The position numbers and the translations under genes are program-made. Source: an uncultured Brevibacillus sp. (GTDB taxonomy: Bacteria; Bacillota; Bacilli; Brevibacillales; Brevibacillaceae). Taken from it: a stretch of 64,000 bases of DNA. Location: assembly GCA_946402065.1 (NCBI GenBank), contig CAMIVR010000002.1:22915-86914 (forward strand), read 5' to 3'. The notes under the pieces are model-generated. The model was given only the letters and a program-made list of their open reading frames with translations. It made no database searches and was not told the DNA's origin. Shown here piece after piece: positions 45,932-54,795 of the stretch (within the stretch, counting starts at the first letter, position 1; every line of letters begins with the position of its first letter).

Positions 45932-45967
45932 ATTATATTTTTATCTAATTAGATTATCTTCTAATTA
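45932..45967 (-). promoter_or_regulatory. Promoter with overlapping 22-bp palindrome
   Basis: Minus-strand TATAAT (45932-45937) with the inverted repeat TAATTAGA-AGATAA-TCTAATTA (45946-45967) covering the spacer and -35 position. The -35 itself is poor (AAGATA), which fits a regulated promoter. Placed 67-100 bp before the spermidine-synthase-like gene. Confidence 0.5.
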
Positions 45968-46020
45968 TTTTCCGAGAAAGTCAAGCTATCTTCCGGCATT
46001 CGAAAAAATGGCCCGCCCCT

Positions 46021-46057
46021 AAAAAAAGAACCAACCCCGTTACGGAATTGGTTCTTT
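46021..46057 (-). terminator. Rho-independent terminator after the amidohydrolase gene
   Basis: Inverted arms AAAGAACCAA (46025-46034) and TTGGTTCTTT (46048-46057), followed on the minus strand by seven U. Ends the peptide-use gene group. Confidence 0.88.
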
Positions 46058-46078
46058 GCATCGAACAGCTTGAAGGAT

Positions 46079-47296
46079 TTACTTGTGATGAGAAGCCAGA
46101 TAACGCGACTCCCCAGCCAGCAACACCTCTTGCACCTGTTTGAGCGCGGTGATGTCCTCCAGCGGATTCCCTTTGACGACGAGCACATCAGCGAGCAAGC
46201 CTTCTGCCAGCGACCCGAAGCGGTCTCCCTGGTCAAGCACGTCAGCAGCTGTCTGGGTAGCGGCCTGAATTGCCTTGATTGGCGGCATGCCAAGCTCGAC
46301 CATCAATCCGATCTCGTCGGCGACCGGTGTAATCGGGTATTTGTCCAGCACGATATCGGTTCCTGTGGCGATTTTGACGCCTGTCTCCATCAGCTTGGCA
46401 AAATTTTCTCTGTATGCCTGTTCAGATTCCATGAAGAAGCTGCCATACTTGAGCAGATACTCGTAAAACTCTCCGCCGCTCTCCTCAGCTTGCATCGCCT
46501 GGCGGTAATGCTCGGCGATCTGGAAGAAGGTGATCATCGTCGGCACCCAGACGAGTCCCTTTTCAGCCATTTGCTTCGCCTGGTCGACAGTCATGAACGT
46601 TGCATGCTCAATCGTATCGAATCCCGCCTGAATCGCCATCGGTATCGCCGGCTGCAGCGATGCGTGCACACAGCATTTCCGCCCTAGGCGATGGGCCTCG
46701 TCGACGGCCGCATCCAGCTCCTCCTGGGTAAACTCCGGGGTCGGTGTACGATGGCTGCTCATCAGTTTGATCCAGTCAGCCCCGGCTCGCACCTGTTCAC
46801 GGACAGCCGCCCGCACGTCCCACGGGCCATTGGCCTCACGCAGCGCGCCTTTCAGCTGCCAGCCGTGTCCGCCGGTCATGATAATCCCCTGATTTACTTC
46901 GAAAATCCGCGGTCCTGCAATCATTTTCTGCCGCAGCGCTGTTTTCAGCGCGCCGCACAACCCGTCTGATGCCGCAACATCGCGGATCGTCGTTACCCCG
47001 AGCGACAGGGCCTCCTTAAGGTTTTTCGCTGCCAGCAGCGCTACGAGATAATCGTTGTACTGTGAGGCATCCGGCTTGTTCCACCAGTAGCCGATGTGTA
47101 CATGCAAATCGATTAATCCGGGGAGGATGGTACAGCCATCGTATCGAGTCGGCTCAACGTTTGGAAAGCGCTCCTGCATTTCCGCCGCTGTCCCTACAGC
47201 GACGATGCTGCCGCGCTGATCCACGCACATGCCTGCCTGTTCGATTACGCGCTCGCCGTCGCCGACGATTGCCCGATCAGCCAGCAAAATCTTCAT
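46079..47296 (-). CDS. Metal-dependent amidohydrolase (imidazolonepropionase/Xaa-Pro dipeptidase-like)
   Basis: Amidohydrolase-superfamily enzyme of 405 residues, cytosolic. The metal-site motif LIDLHVHIGYW is followed by a Lys in the strand WIKLMSSHRTPT, the His motifs KCCVHASLQPAIPMAI and DTIEHATFM, and the catalytic Asp in GTDIVLDKYP. Relatives include prolidase-type amidohydrolases and imidazolonepropionases. The gene stands 15 bp after the S9 peptidase, so a final dipeptide-cleaving step is plausible (inference). GAAAGGAGC precedes ATG 47296. Confidence 0.85.
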   Translation of the reverse strand: MKILLADRAIVGDGERVIEQAGMCVDQRGSIVAVGTAAEMQERFPNVEPTRYDGCTILPGLIDLHVHIGYWWNKPDASQYNDYLVALLAAKNLKEALSLGVTTIRDVAASDGLCGALKTALRQKMIAGPRIFEVNQGIIMTGGHGWQLKGALREANGPWDVRAAVREQVRAGADWIKLMSSHRTPTPEFTQEELDAAVDEAHRLGRKCCVHASLQPAIPMAIQAGFDTIEHATFMTVDQAKQMAEKGLVWVPTMITFFQIAEHYRQAMQAEESGGEFYEYLLKYGSFFMESEQAYRENFAKLMETGVKIATGTDIVLDKYPITPVADEIGLMVELGMPPIKAIQAATQTAADVLDQGDRFGSLAEGLLADVLVVKGNPLEDITALKQVQEVLLAGESRYLASHHK

Positions 47297-47311
47297 ACAA
47301 TCTGCTCCTTT

Positions 47312-49660
47312 CTACATGTTCCCCGCTGGCACAGCACTTCTTGCCTGACCGAGCGGAAATTCCTTGGGTGGCACAGCTCCAAGCAGGTGAGTAACGAAAT
47401 AATCCCAGCGCCTGCGGATAAAATACGGATCCATTGAAAAAGAATGGGCACGGTTTGGCATGATCAGCAAATCGACATCCTTGTTCGCTTTGATGAAGCT
47501 GTCCACCATTCTGATCGTATTGGCCGGATGCACGTTGTCGTCCAGCTCTCCCGTGACGAGCAGCAGCTTGCCCTGCAAATGGGCCGCCAGACTGGCGTTG
47601 TCCTGATTGCGGTACAGCTCTGCGTCGTACGGTCCGTGGTAGCGTTCGCCCCATCCCGAAATGTACAGACGCTGGTCGTGGTTGCCGCAACCGGATACGG
47701 CTGCTTTGTAAAAATCCGGGTACGTCAGCATCGCTCTGGTGGAAGCATAGCCGCCGCCGGATTCTCCGTAGATGCCCACCCTGTCTAAATCGATAAACGG
47801 ATAGCGCTGAGCCAATTGCCTGGTAGCGCAGACGTGATCGGCAAGACAGCCTGCCTCCTCAACTCTGCCGTAAGAGAAGTCATGGAATGCTTTTCCCCGG
47901 CCCGGCGTGCCTCGTCCGTCCATGATGACGACCGCGAAGCCGAGCTGGGCAAACGCCTGCGCTCCCCCCATCGGATCCGCCTTCTGTCCCGTCCACGTAA
48001 ACCGCTTGGGCGTGTGGAAACGCTGCACCCCGCCGTAAATGTAATCAAGCACGGGGTACGTGCGAGACGGCTCAAGCTGCGCCGGGCGAATCAGCACTCC
48101 GTACAGGTCCGTCACACCGTCCGCAGCCTTGACGCAAAACCGCTCGGGAAGCTGATAGCCTTCTGCCAGCAGGTGTTCGATGTCGGCTTGTTCCAGCTCG
48201 CGGATCAACTGTCCATCGGCTGCCCGCAGGACGGTAACCGGCGGCAGATCTACGCGTGAATACGTATCGACAAAATAGTCAAGACCCGGCGAAAGCGTCA
48301 CGAGATGCTCGGCATCCTCGGGAGTCAGCAGGGTCAATTCCGACCCATCCAGGCGAATCCGGTACAGGTGCTGATAATACGGGTCCCGCCCTTCCTCGCG
48401 CCCGCCTGCCGTAAAATAGACCCAGCCGTTCTGCTCATCCACAGCTTTGAGGTGACGCACGACCCATGGACCGGATGTGATTTGTCGTTGCAGGGCACCA
48501 GAAGCTACATCGTATAGATACAGATGGGCCCATCCGTCCCGCTCCGAAAGCCAGAGAAAGGAAGCCCCGTCATGGATCAAGCGGAAATTCTGCTCGGGCA
48601 TGGCGTCGCCAGGCGTAATATCGCCAATATTTTGCAAGTCGACATTCAGGTACGTTCCGGCCCGCTCGGTAAACAGCGTTCGCGTCGCTCCTGTCGCAGC
48701 ATCGGCGATCAGTACTTCGACCTCGCGATGATCGCGCGCCAAGCGGACGATGTAAATCTGCGTGCTGCTGGTCGCCCAGTCTGCCAGTTGAGTTCCCGGC
48801 AGCAGCGGAGAGATAAAATGAACAGGCAGCGGCTGCATTTGTAACGGAGTGACCGTTCGCTCCGCAAGGTCGCACACCACCAGCTCGGCCAAGGCTATAT
48901 GCTCGTCGCCGACCAGAGAATACCGGTACGTGTGCAATACGGGCCGCATATCGTCTCCCGGTGGAACAGACTGGACGAGGTGCATCTCGCGAACGAGCCG
49001 TTGGTCCAACCGATACGTCAGGATTTTTGTCGAGTCAGGCGACCAGATGGCAGCGGGCGGAAGCCTGATTCCAAGACGTTTTTCCGTGATCGCCGACGTC
49101 CGCGATTCCGGATGGGATGCGTAGTCGTAGTACGGTTGACCGTCATCAGTCAGCTGGACCACGTCCCCTGTTATAAGCGAGCGGACAAACAGGTTGTGCT
49201 CCGCCGCAAACAGCGACCACTCGCCATTTGGCGAAAGCAGCTCATCTCCTGGCTGTACGTCGACCGGCTCGCTTTTCGTACAACGATACTCAGTCAAATC
49301 ACAGCTCCACTGCCACCCGTCCGCCTCGAATCGGAGGATGCGCCGGTCTTTGCTCAAGACGAGCTTGGCCAAAGGCAAATGTGCCGGATCGTATGCCTGC
49401 CCGCTGGCTCCGGAGAGTGCAGCGGACAATCGCTCATGGTCGAACGCAGGCTGACAGCTATTTTGCTTGAGATCGACAAGCAGAAACTGCTTTCCGCATC
49501 CCCCATTGTCTGTGTGATATTCCCGGCAGTACCAGAACTGATCGGGAGCATCGGGATGCCACTGTGGAACGATTCGACCGTTCAATACATCGGGAGCCGT
49601 ATTGCTGGCGAGCATTCGCTCAGCCTTGGCGTACTGTTCGAACGTTACGCTGTTGCCCAT
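47312..49660 (-). CDS. S9 family peptidase (dipeptidyl peptidase IV-like)
   Basis: Serine peptidase of 782 residues with ATG 49660 as start (AAAGGAGGAG about 11 bases upstream). The N-terminal two thirds form a beta-propeller (DPPIV_N type; LSPNGEWSLFAAEHNLFVRS, IWSPDSTKILTYRLD, FLWLSERDGWAHLYLYDV). The C-terminal alpha/beta hydrolase has nucleophile Ser in YGESGGGYAS, Asp in VTGELDDNVHP and His in PNRAHSFSMD. Such enzymes remove dipeptides, often after Pro. No signal peptide is seen, so it acts inside the cell on imported peptides. Confidence 0.9.
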   Translation of the reverse strand: MGNSVTFEQYAKAERMLASNTAPDVLNGRIVPQWHPDAPDQFWYCREYHTDNGGCGKQFLLVDLKQNSCQPAFDHERLSAALSGASGQAYDPAHLPLAKLVLSKDRRILRFEADGWQWSCDLTEYRCTKSEPVDVQPGDELLSPNGEWSLFAAEHNLFVRSLITGDVVQLTDDGQPYYDYASHPESRTSAITEKRLGIRLPPAAIWSPDSTKILTYRLDQRLVREMHLVQSVPPGDDMRPVLHTYRYSLVGDEHIALAELVVCDLAERTVTPLQMQPLPVHFISPLLPGTQLADWATSSTQIYIVRLARDHREVEVLIADAATGATRTLFTERAGTYLNVDLQNIGDITPGDAMPEQNFRLIHDGASFLWLSERDGWAHLYLYDVASGALQRQITSGPWVVRHLKAVDEQNGWVYFTAGGREEGRDPYYQHLYRIRLDGSELTLLTPEDAEHLVTLSPGLDYFVDTYSRVDLPPVTVLRAADGQLIRELEQADIEHLLAEGYQLPERFCVKAADGVTDLYGVLIRPAQLEPSRTYPVLDYIYGGVQRFHTPKRFTWTGQKADPMGGAQAFAQLGFAVVIMDGRGTPGRGKAFHDFSYGRVEEAGCLADHVCATRQLAQRYPFIDLDRVGIYGESGGGYASTRAMLTYPDFYKAAVSGCGNHDQRLYISGWGERYHGPYDAELYRNQDNASLAAHLQGKLLLVTGELDDNVHPANTIRMVDSFIKANKDVDLLIMPNRAHSFSMDPYFIRRRWDYFVTHLLGAVPPKEFPLGQARSAVPAGNM

Positions 49661-49667
49661 GTCTCGA

Positions 49668-51797
49668 TTACTCCTCCTTTGCAGGTACAAGCGGCAGTTT
49701 TACATGACTCGGGTACGCTGTGTTATGGTACACCTGTTGAGTAGCTACGACGTACTCGGTATCGGTTGCCGGGTCATTCCCCGTGTTGTGATTGGGGAAG
49801 GCCAGATTTTTCGCCCCTGATGTGACAGCAACGCGGATGCGATGACCTTTTTTAAAGCGATTCGCGATTTTGGTCAGTATGATTTCATAGCGCTCAATCT
49901 TTCCGGGCACGAGCAATTCCGGCTGTGCGAAGGAATGACGGTATCTGGCCCGGATGATTCCGTCGGAGAGGCGAATCGAGTTCCCCTGTTCGTCGACATC
50001 CGTCAGCCTGACCAGCCAATCTGTATCCCGGGCGGAGCTGGCAGCGTACAAGACGGCGTACACATCGCCGGCAATGACAACATCGTCCTGAAGCGGTTCA
50101 GATGTATAGACCAGGACGTCCTCGCGCAGCTCCACATCGCGGTAGTTCTCCGGGACACTGCATTCGTTTTCCGCCATATCGATCAGAAACGGCGCAGGAT
50201 CCCTTGGATCAAACACGTATGTGTCGTATTGCTGCTCGCCAGGCTCGGCAAGCGTCAAGCAACCATCTCCGTTACTCGTATTGGCTCGCCCATTGCCATG
50301 CAAGTAGAAGGGCGTGTAAGCCACTTCTGCGGGCGGCCATTTTTCCGCTGTTTTCCATTCGTTTTCGCCGACCATATAGTACTCGACGCGAGCCCCTTGC
50401 TCTACCTGATTGAGCGTTCCTTTCAGAAAGCGGTCGAACCAGCGGAGCTGCAGGACGTCCAGGTCGTAGCGGATGGCGTTGTTGCCAAACGGGATGTTGT
50501 GAATTTGTCTGGTTGTATTTGCCTGATGGTACCAGGGGCCGAGAACCAGCTTGAGATGCTCGCGTTCGTGGCGCTCATTCATCTCCCATGCCTCTGTCGT
50601 TCCCATCCCGTCATCGTCATACCAACCGGAGATGAGCAGCGACGGCACGTTAATGTTTTCACCGTGGGCTGCCCAGTCGGCTTTTGCCCAGAACTCGTCG
50701 TAATTCGGATGCTTCATCCATTCCGACCAGAAATGAACGTCTTTGCCCAATGCTTTTAACGGAATATCTCGAATCGGACGAATCGCCAGAACCTCATCCC
50801 AGTCGTCGCGGACGGTCGCTTCGAAGTTCTTTTGCCGGTCCGCCATGGCAAACGCCCAGGCTAGAGTACCAGAGAGCACCGTTCCGCCTTTGCGGGGAAG
50901 ATCGACAAACGGTGTACCTGCGGTCACATAGCTGACAATCGCTTGCAGGTGAGGATTGCCGGACGCCGCAGCGGCCCATTGGACAAAACCGCCGTAGGAA
51001 CCGCCGATCATGCCGACTTTGCCGTCAGACCATGGCTGGGCGGCAATCCAGTTCAGCGTATCGTCGCCATCCTCAATTTCATGGGCGCACGGAACCCACT
51101 CCCCTTCAGAATCCTCCCGCCCTCTGACATCCTGGGAGACGAGCGCGTAGCCCCGCTGCACGAAGCGAAGCCAGCGTGTACCGCCGAAGACCGGATCAAT
51201 GCGTCCGTAAGGGGTGCGGACCAAAATCGTCGGCAGCTTGCTTCCTGCCGCTACGCCTTCGGGCAGCCAGACATCCGTAGCCAGCACGACACCGTCGCGG
51301 GTGACGACATCATGTCTGCCGAGATGTGCGACGCCATACTCCGCTGGCGAGATGCCCGGATCCTGCCAGAGAGTCAGCGGCGTAAACGACTCGAAGCCCG
51401 GTTTGACGAGAATGATCCCATAGTCGCGTCCTGTCTTCAAAAAGGCGACGACCTGATTATCGACAATGACCAGATCGATCGGGAATTTTTCTTCCTGCAG
51501 AGCCCAGATCCACCCTTGCTTCCCTTCGGCTTCGACGCACAGATAACGCTGATAGCTTGCGCCCCAACTGGTGCGGACCTCATCGGCAGCGTTCCAGTCC
51601 GTTACATTCCACTCCTGAAGGCGCTGCCCCAGCTCGTGCAGCGGAAGCTCGTAGTGCGTATTGTCAGGAGCCAGCTCTGCAAAGTCCGTACATTCATTCT
51701 GTTTCAATCGCTTCTGCCGATGCCGGATTGAATCGGGGCCAAAAACGATGTCAGCCGAATAGATTCCGGATAAAAACAGCAGAAATTGTTGCTCCAT
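49668..51797 (-). CDS. CocE/NonD-type hydrolase (X-Pro dipeptidyl-peptidase S15 fold)
   Basis: Hydrolase of 709 residues; ATG 51797 follows AAAGGGAGTG. After an N-terminal extension of about 190 residues unlike typical CocE, the alpha/beta hydrolase core begins (RDGVVLATDVWLPEG); nucleophile Ser in IGGSYGGFVQWAAA, then the C-terminal jelly-roll with RFKKGHRIRVAVTSG. S15 members are X-Pro dipeptidyl peptidases, cocaine esterases or beta-lactam acylases. Beside an S9 peptidase an X-Pro peptidase role is likely. It ends 7 bp before the S9 start, so they are cotranscribed. Confidence 0.86.
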   Translation of the reverse strand: MEQQFLLFLSGIYSADIVFGPDSIRHRQKRLKQNECTDFAELAPDNTHYELPLHELGQRLQEWNVTDWNAADEVRTSWGASYQRYLCVEAEGKQGWIWALQEEKFPIDLVIVDNQVVAFLKTGRDYGIILVKPGFESFTPLTLWQDPGISPAEYGVAHLGRHDVVTRDGVVLATDVWLPEGVAAGSKLPTILVRTPYGRIDPVFGGTRWLRFVQRGYALVSQDVRGREDSEGEWVPCAHEIEDGDDTLNWIAAQPWSDGKVGMIGGSYGGFVQWAAAASGNPHLQAIVSYVTAGTPFVDLPRKGGTVLSGTLAWAFAMADRQKNFEATVRDDWDEVLAIRPIRDIPLKALGKDVHFWSEWMKHPNYDEFWAKADWAAHGENINVPSLLISGWYDDDGMGTTEAWEMNERHEREHLKLVLGPWYHQANTTRQIHNIPFGNNAIRYDLDVLQLRWFDRFLKGTLNQVEQGARVEYYMVGENEWKTAEKWPPAEVAYTPFYLHGNGRANTSNGDGCLTLAEPGEQQYDTYVFDPRDPAPFLIDMAENECSVPENYRDVELREDVLVYTSEPLQDDVVIAGDVYAVLYAASSARDTDWLVRLTDVDEQGNSIRLSDGIIRARYRHSFAQPELLVPGKIERYEIILTKIANRFKKGHRIRVAVTSGAKNLAFPNHNTGNDPATDTEYVVATQQVYHNTAYPSHVKLPLVPAKEE

Positions 51798-51834
51798 TTC
51801 CGTGCACTCCCTTTCTGTACGTTGAAATGTATCG

Positions 51835-52698
51835 CTACTCAACAAAGATGTTGTGCTGGTTGTAAAACTGTTCCAGCTTTTGCTGACGATCGCGCAGGCC
51901 ATCCTGATCCTTCAAAATAACCCCCTTGACAATCGCGTGAATAATGCTGTTGGCTGACGCAAGCGACGCGAGTCCGGTATCGATATCGAGAGTAAAATTC
52001 GTCAAAAGCGGGATATCGGATATTCGGCCAATCGGCGACAGCACGCGATCCGTGATGGAAATGAGCGTGACTCCCTGTTTTTTGGCGTTTTCCGCCAGAT
52101 TCAGTGTCTCCCTGGAATAACGGGGGAACGAAATGGCCACAACAACTGATTGCCGGTTCAAATTGAACAGCTTTTCATACGTATCTCCGCCCGCTGGACA
52201 CAGATAGACGTGATTGCGCAGCGTCCCCAAGACGAACGCCAACCAGTGTGCAGTAGAATAGGAGGCTCTGTTGCCGACAACCATCACCTGATCTGCGGAG
52301 ACGATCGCCTCGACGGCCCGCCATATTTCTTCAAGGTTCAGTTGGCTTAACAGATTTTGCAATAATCCGATGTCATTTACAATAACCTTGGCAAACGGAT
52401 TCTCCTTCTCAACCTCGCCAGTGTCGCTTGACATGGTTGCTGTATTTGCCGGCATCGTTTTTGTCATAAATTGCTGCTGAATTCTCGCCTGCATCTCGGA
52501 AAAGCTGGCAAAACCGAGCGCATGCGACGAGCGGATGACCGTGGTCTCACTGACATCCACATCCCGCCCGATCTGGAGTGCCGTACTGAATGCCGCCTTT
52601 TCCAGATTGTTCAGCAGGTATTCGACCACTTTTTTCTGAGCGACCGACAGCTCATGGAACTTTTCTTTTACGATTCGATCAAATGACGTCGTATGCAT
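51835..52698 (-). CDS. RpiR-family (MurR-type) transcriptional regulator
   Basis: Regulator of 287 residues. The N-terminal HTH_6 domain is clear (LSVAQKKVVEYLLNNLEKAA, DVDVSETTVIRSSHALGFAS), and the C-terminal SIS domain (about 130-265) carries VMVVGNRASYSTAHWLAFVL and VVVAISFPRYSRETLNLAEN, which normally bind a sugar phosphate. ATG 52698 follows AAGGGAGTG. It lies between the binding-protein gene and the peptidases and probably controls this group. Two palindromic sites upstream of the binding-protein gene are candidate operators. Confidence 0.9.
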   Translation of the reverse strand: MHTTSFDRIVKEKFHELSVAQKKVVEYLLNNLEKAAFSTALQIGRDVDVSETTVIRSSHALGFASFSEMQARIQQQFMTKTMPANTATMSSDTGEVEKENPFAKVIVNDIGLLQNLLSQLNLEEIWRAVEAIVSADQVMVVGNRASYSTAHWLAFVLGTLRNHVYLCPAGGDTYEKLFNLNRQSVVVAISFPRYSRETLNLAENAKKQGVTLISITDRVLSPIGRISDIPLLTNFTLDIDTGLASLASANSIIHAIVKGVILKDQDGLRDRQQKLEQFYNQHNIFVE

Positions 52699-52723
52699 AG
52701 TTCACTCCCTTGTGTGGATGAGC

Positions 52724-54373
52724 CTATTGGTCCACCCAGCTGTCGTTGAACAGCAACCGGCCAACATTCAGCTTGACACCCTTGACCCGCTTGTTCACGA
52801 CGGTAAACAGCTTGTCGATGTAGATGGGAATGATGTAGGCCTGCTCAATCATCAGCTTTTGGGCTTCACCGTAAATCTTCTTTCGCTCTTGCAGATCCAT
52901 CGTCGTACGCGCTTTTACGACCAGCTCATCAAGCTTGTCATCTGCGACCGAACCGAAGTTGAAACCACCGATCTGGCTGGAGTGGAAGAACATGTATAAA
53001 ATATCCGGATCAAAATGCGTATACGACATCACTGTCAGATCGAAATCCCCTTTTGTCGCGGCATCCAGCATTGCTGCAGGCTCCAATTGGGTGATATTCA
53101 CTTTGATCCCTAACTCTCCAAGCATCGCTTGCACGAGCTGCGATTCTTTTGCCTGTCTTTCTCTGGACAGCAAGTTCAAGGTGAGGGTTTTACCGTTCTT
53201 CTCCCTGATTCCTTCTCCGTTCAGCTTCCATCCAGCCGATTCCAAAAGCTGCTTTGCTTTCTCTGCATCGTACTTGTAGCCGATTTTTTCCACTTCTTCG
53301 TCATAGCCGAACATCGACGGCGGCAGCGGCCCGTTGGCGACAACCCCTTCTCCCTGGAGGGCGGATTGGATGATGGCCTCTTTGTTGATCGCCATGTTCA
53401 GCGCCTTGCGTACCTGCACATCTTGAAAGATTTCATTTTTCATGTTCATTTCGACAAACAAACCGATCCCGCTGATCATTTCTTCCATTACGTCAAACTT
53501 GTCACTGTTTTTGTACCTTTTCGCATCTTTGGCGGTAACGTTGACAGCGACGTCGATGCTTCCGCTGTCCAGTGCCGCCATTTTCGTCTGGGCGTTTTGG
53601 ATGAATTTGAACACGAGCTTGTCTGCGTGAGGCGGCCCCTGGTTTTCAAAGAACGGTTGCCCCCAGTTAAACTGATCGTTTCGCGCGAACGTAATGTCCT
53701 GCCCGGTCTGCCAACTGACGAACTTCCATGGTCCTACTCCGACCGGGTTCCGTCCATAATCGGCGCCGTATTTCTCGATGGCCTGTATGGATTGAGGCTG
53801 CAGCCAGCCGGGAATCGCCAGGTAACCAAGCAGCGGAGCGAACGGTTCGTCCAGTTCCAGAATGAGCGTTTTGTCATCCGGGGCGCTTACGGCTTTGATT
53901 CCTTCCAGAAACGACAGCGTGTTCTTCGCTCCCGTCTTCGGGTCGAAAATGCGGTCAAACGTTTCCTTGTACGACTTGGCGGTAAATGGCGTCCCGTCGT
54001 GAAACGTCACACCGGAGCGAATCGTAAAGGTCCACGTCTTCCCGTCCGGCGAAATGTTGTAGCTTTCAGCCAAATCCGGCTTCAGCTCGTGTGTCACCGG
54101 ATCCATGTAGAGCAACGCCGCTCCCATCATCCCGCTGATTTCGTCCACTGCATTGGATCCGGTCGACTTGTGAATATCCAGTGAGTCCGGTTCGGCCGGA
54201 TACCCGACGGTAATCGTGCCGCCTGTCTTCGGCTGCCCGCTGGCGCTTTTTTGACCAGCCCCCGTGTTTTCTGATGTGGACGCTCCCCCGCTGCAACCCG
54301 TTACTGACAGCATAAGCAGGCCAGCAGCTATACAGACCGACAGGCATTTCTTCGTCCATTTGTCTCTCTTCAT
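52724..54373 (-). CDS. Oligopeptide/dipeptide-type ABC substrate-binding lipoprotein
   Basis: SBP_bac_5 family receptor of 549 residues. ATG 54373 (MKRDKWTKKCLSVCIAAGLL) follows AAAGGGGG by 6 bases. A signal peptide ends in the lipobox VTGC, then a Ser/Gly/Thr-rich linker. Family motifs: TIRSGVTFHDGTPFTAKSYK, GRNPVGVGPWKFVSW and AINKEAIIQSALQG. No permease or ATPase genes are next to it, so it must use a transporter encoded elsewhere or act as a receptor. It leads the peptidase group. Confidence 0.92.
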   Translation of the reverse strand: MKRDKWTKKCLSVCIAAGLLMLSVTGCSGGASTSENTGAGQKSASGQPKTGGTITVGYPAEPDSLDIHKSTGSNAVDEISGMMGAALLYMDPVTHELKPDLAESYNISPDGKTWTFTIRSGVTFHDGTPFTAKSYKETFDRIFDPKTGAKNTLSFLEGIKAVSAPDDKTLILELDEPFAPLLGYLAIPGWLQPQSIQAIEKYGADYGRNPVGVGPWKFVSWQTGQDITFARNDQFNWGQPFFENQGPPHADKLVFKFIQNAQTKMAALDSGSIDVAVNVTAKDAKRYKNSDKFDVMEEMISGIGLFVEMNMKNEIFQDVQVRKALNMAINKEAIIQSALQGEGVVANGPLPPSMFGYDEEVEKIGYKYDAEKAKQLLESAGWKLNGEGIREKNGKTLTLNLLSRERQAKESQLVQAMLGELGIKVNITQLEPAAMLDAATKGDFDLTVMSYTHFDPDILYMFFHSSQIGGFNFGSVADDKLDELVVKARTTMDLQERKKIYGEAQKLMIEQAYIIPIYIDKLFTVVNKRVKGVKLNVGRLLFNDSWVDQ

Positions 54374-54421
54374 AAATATCCCCCTTTTCGTAAGCGATCT
54401 CAATATGCGAAATATTTTTTA

Positions 54422-54469
54422 AAAAGATTTTAAAACTTCTCATTCTAAAAATGGAAGAATTAAAAACTT
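54422..54469. promoter_or_regulatory. Two 17-bp operator-like sites (candidate RpiR sites)
   Basis: Minus-strand GAAGTTTTTAATTCTTC (54453-54469) and GAAGTTTTAAAATCTTT (54422-54438), start-to-start 31 bp, i.e. about three helical turns. The first is a near-perfect inverted repeat (GAAG...CTTC); the second is the same with one arm weakened. They lie 50-95 bp upstream of the binding-protein start. The remainder of this gap, 54470-54795, should hold the divergent cupin promoter, but I find no clear boxes in it. Confidence 0.55.
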
Positions 54470-54795
54470 CTCTGCTTTTTTATACCACACTTTATCAGAC
54501 AAAGGAATCCTCAAAATTACAAACAGAAAAAAATGCAGCTGATACTGCCCACGGATGGCAAAAACTTGCAGATCGTTCCATATTAGAGGCTGGCAAACGG
54601 GTCCGTACACAAGCCTGTCGCTGTTAGTTCCCAGTTAGATTCGCGTAAGAACGATCCGCTATGATGAACGGGAATCGGCGATAACTTCAGGAGGGATGAG
54701 TATAGGCGATTGGGAAAGGATGAAAGCGATCTCACGTTTTGCCAAAGCTTTACACGACCTGCCACAGAATGCAAAGAAAGAAAGGGGCTTGCGCC

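Noticed and set aside
45961..46293. 110-codon minus-strand frame across the amidohydrolase 3' end
   Set aside because: It is out of frame with the true gene and runs through the terminator and promoter region; composition looks like a shadow.
48899..49744. 281-codon plus-strand frame opposite the S9 peptidase
   Set aside because: Long antisense frames are expected in G+C-rich coding regions; the minus-strand product has complete S9 motifs and this one has none.
53129..54184. 351-codon plus-strand frame opposite the peptide-binding protein
   Set aside because: Antisense shadow of a clear SBP_bac_5 gene; no start site and Arg/His/Phe-rich nonsense composition.
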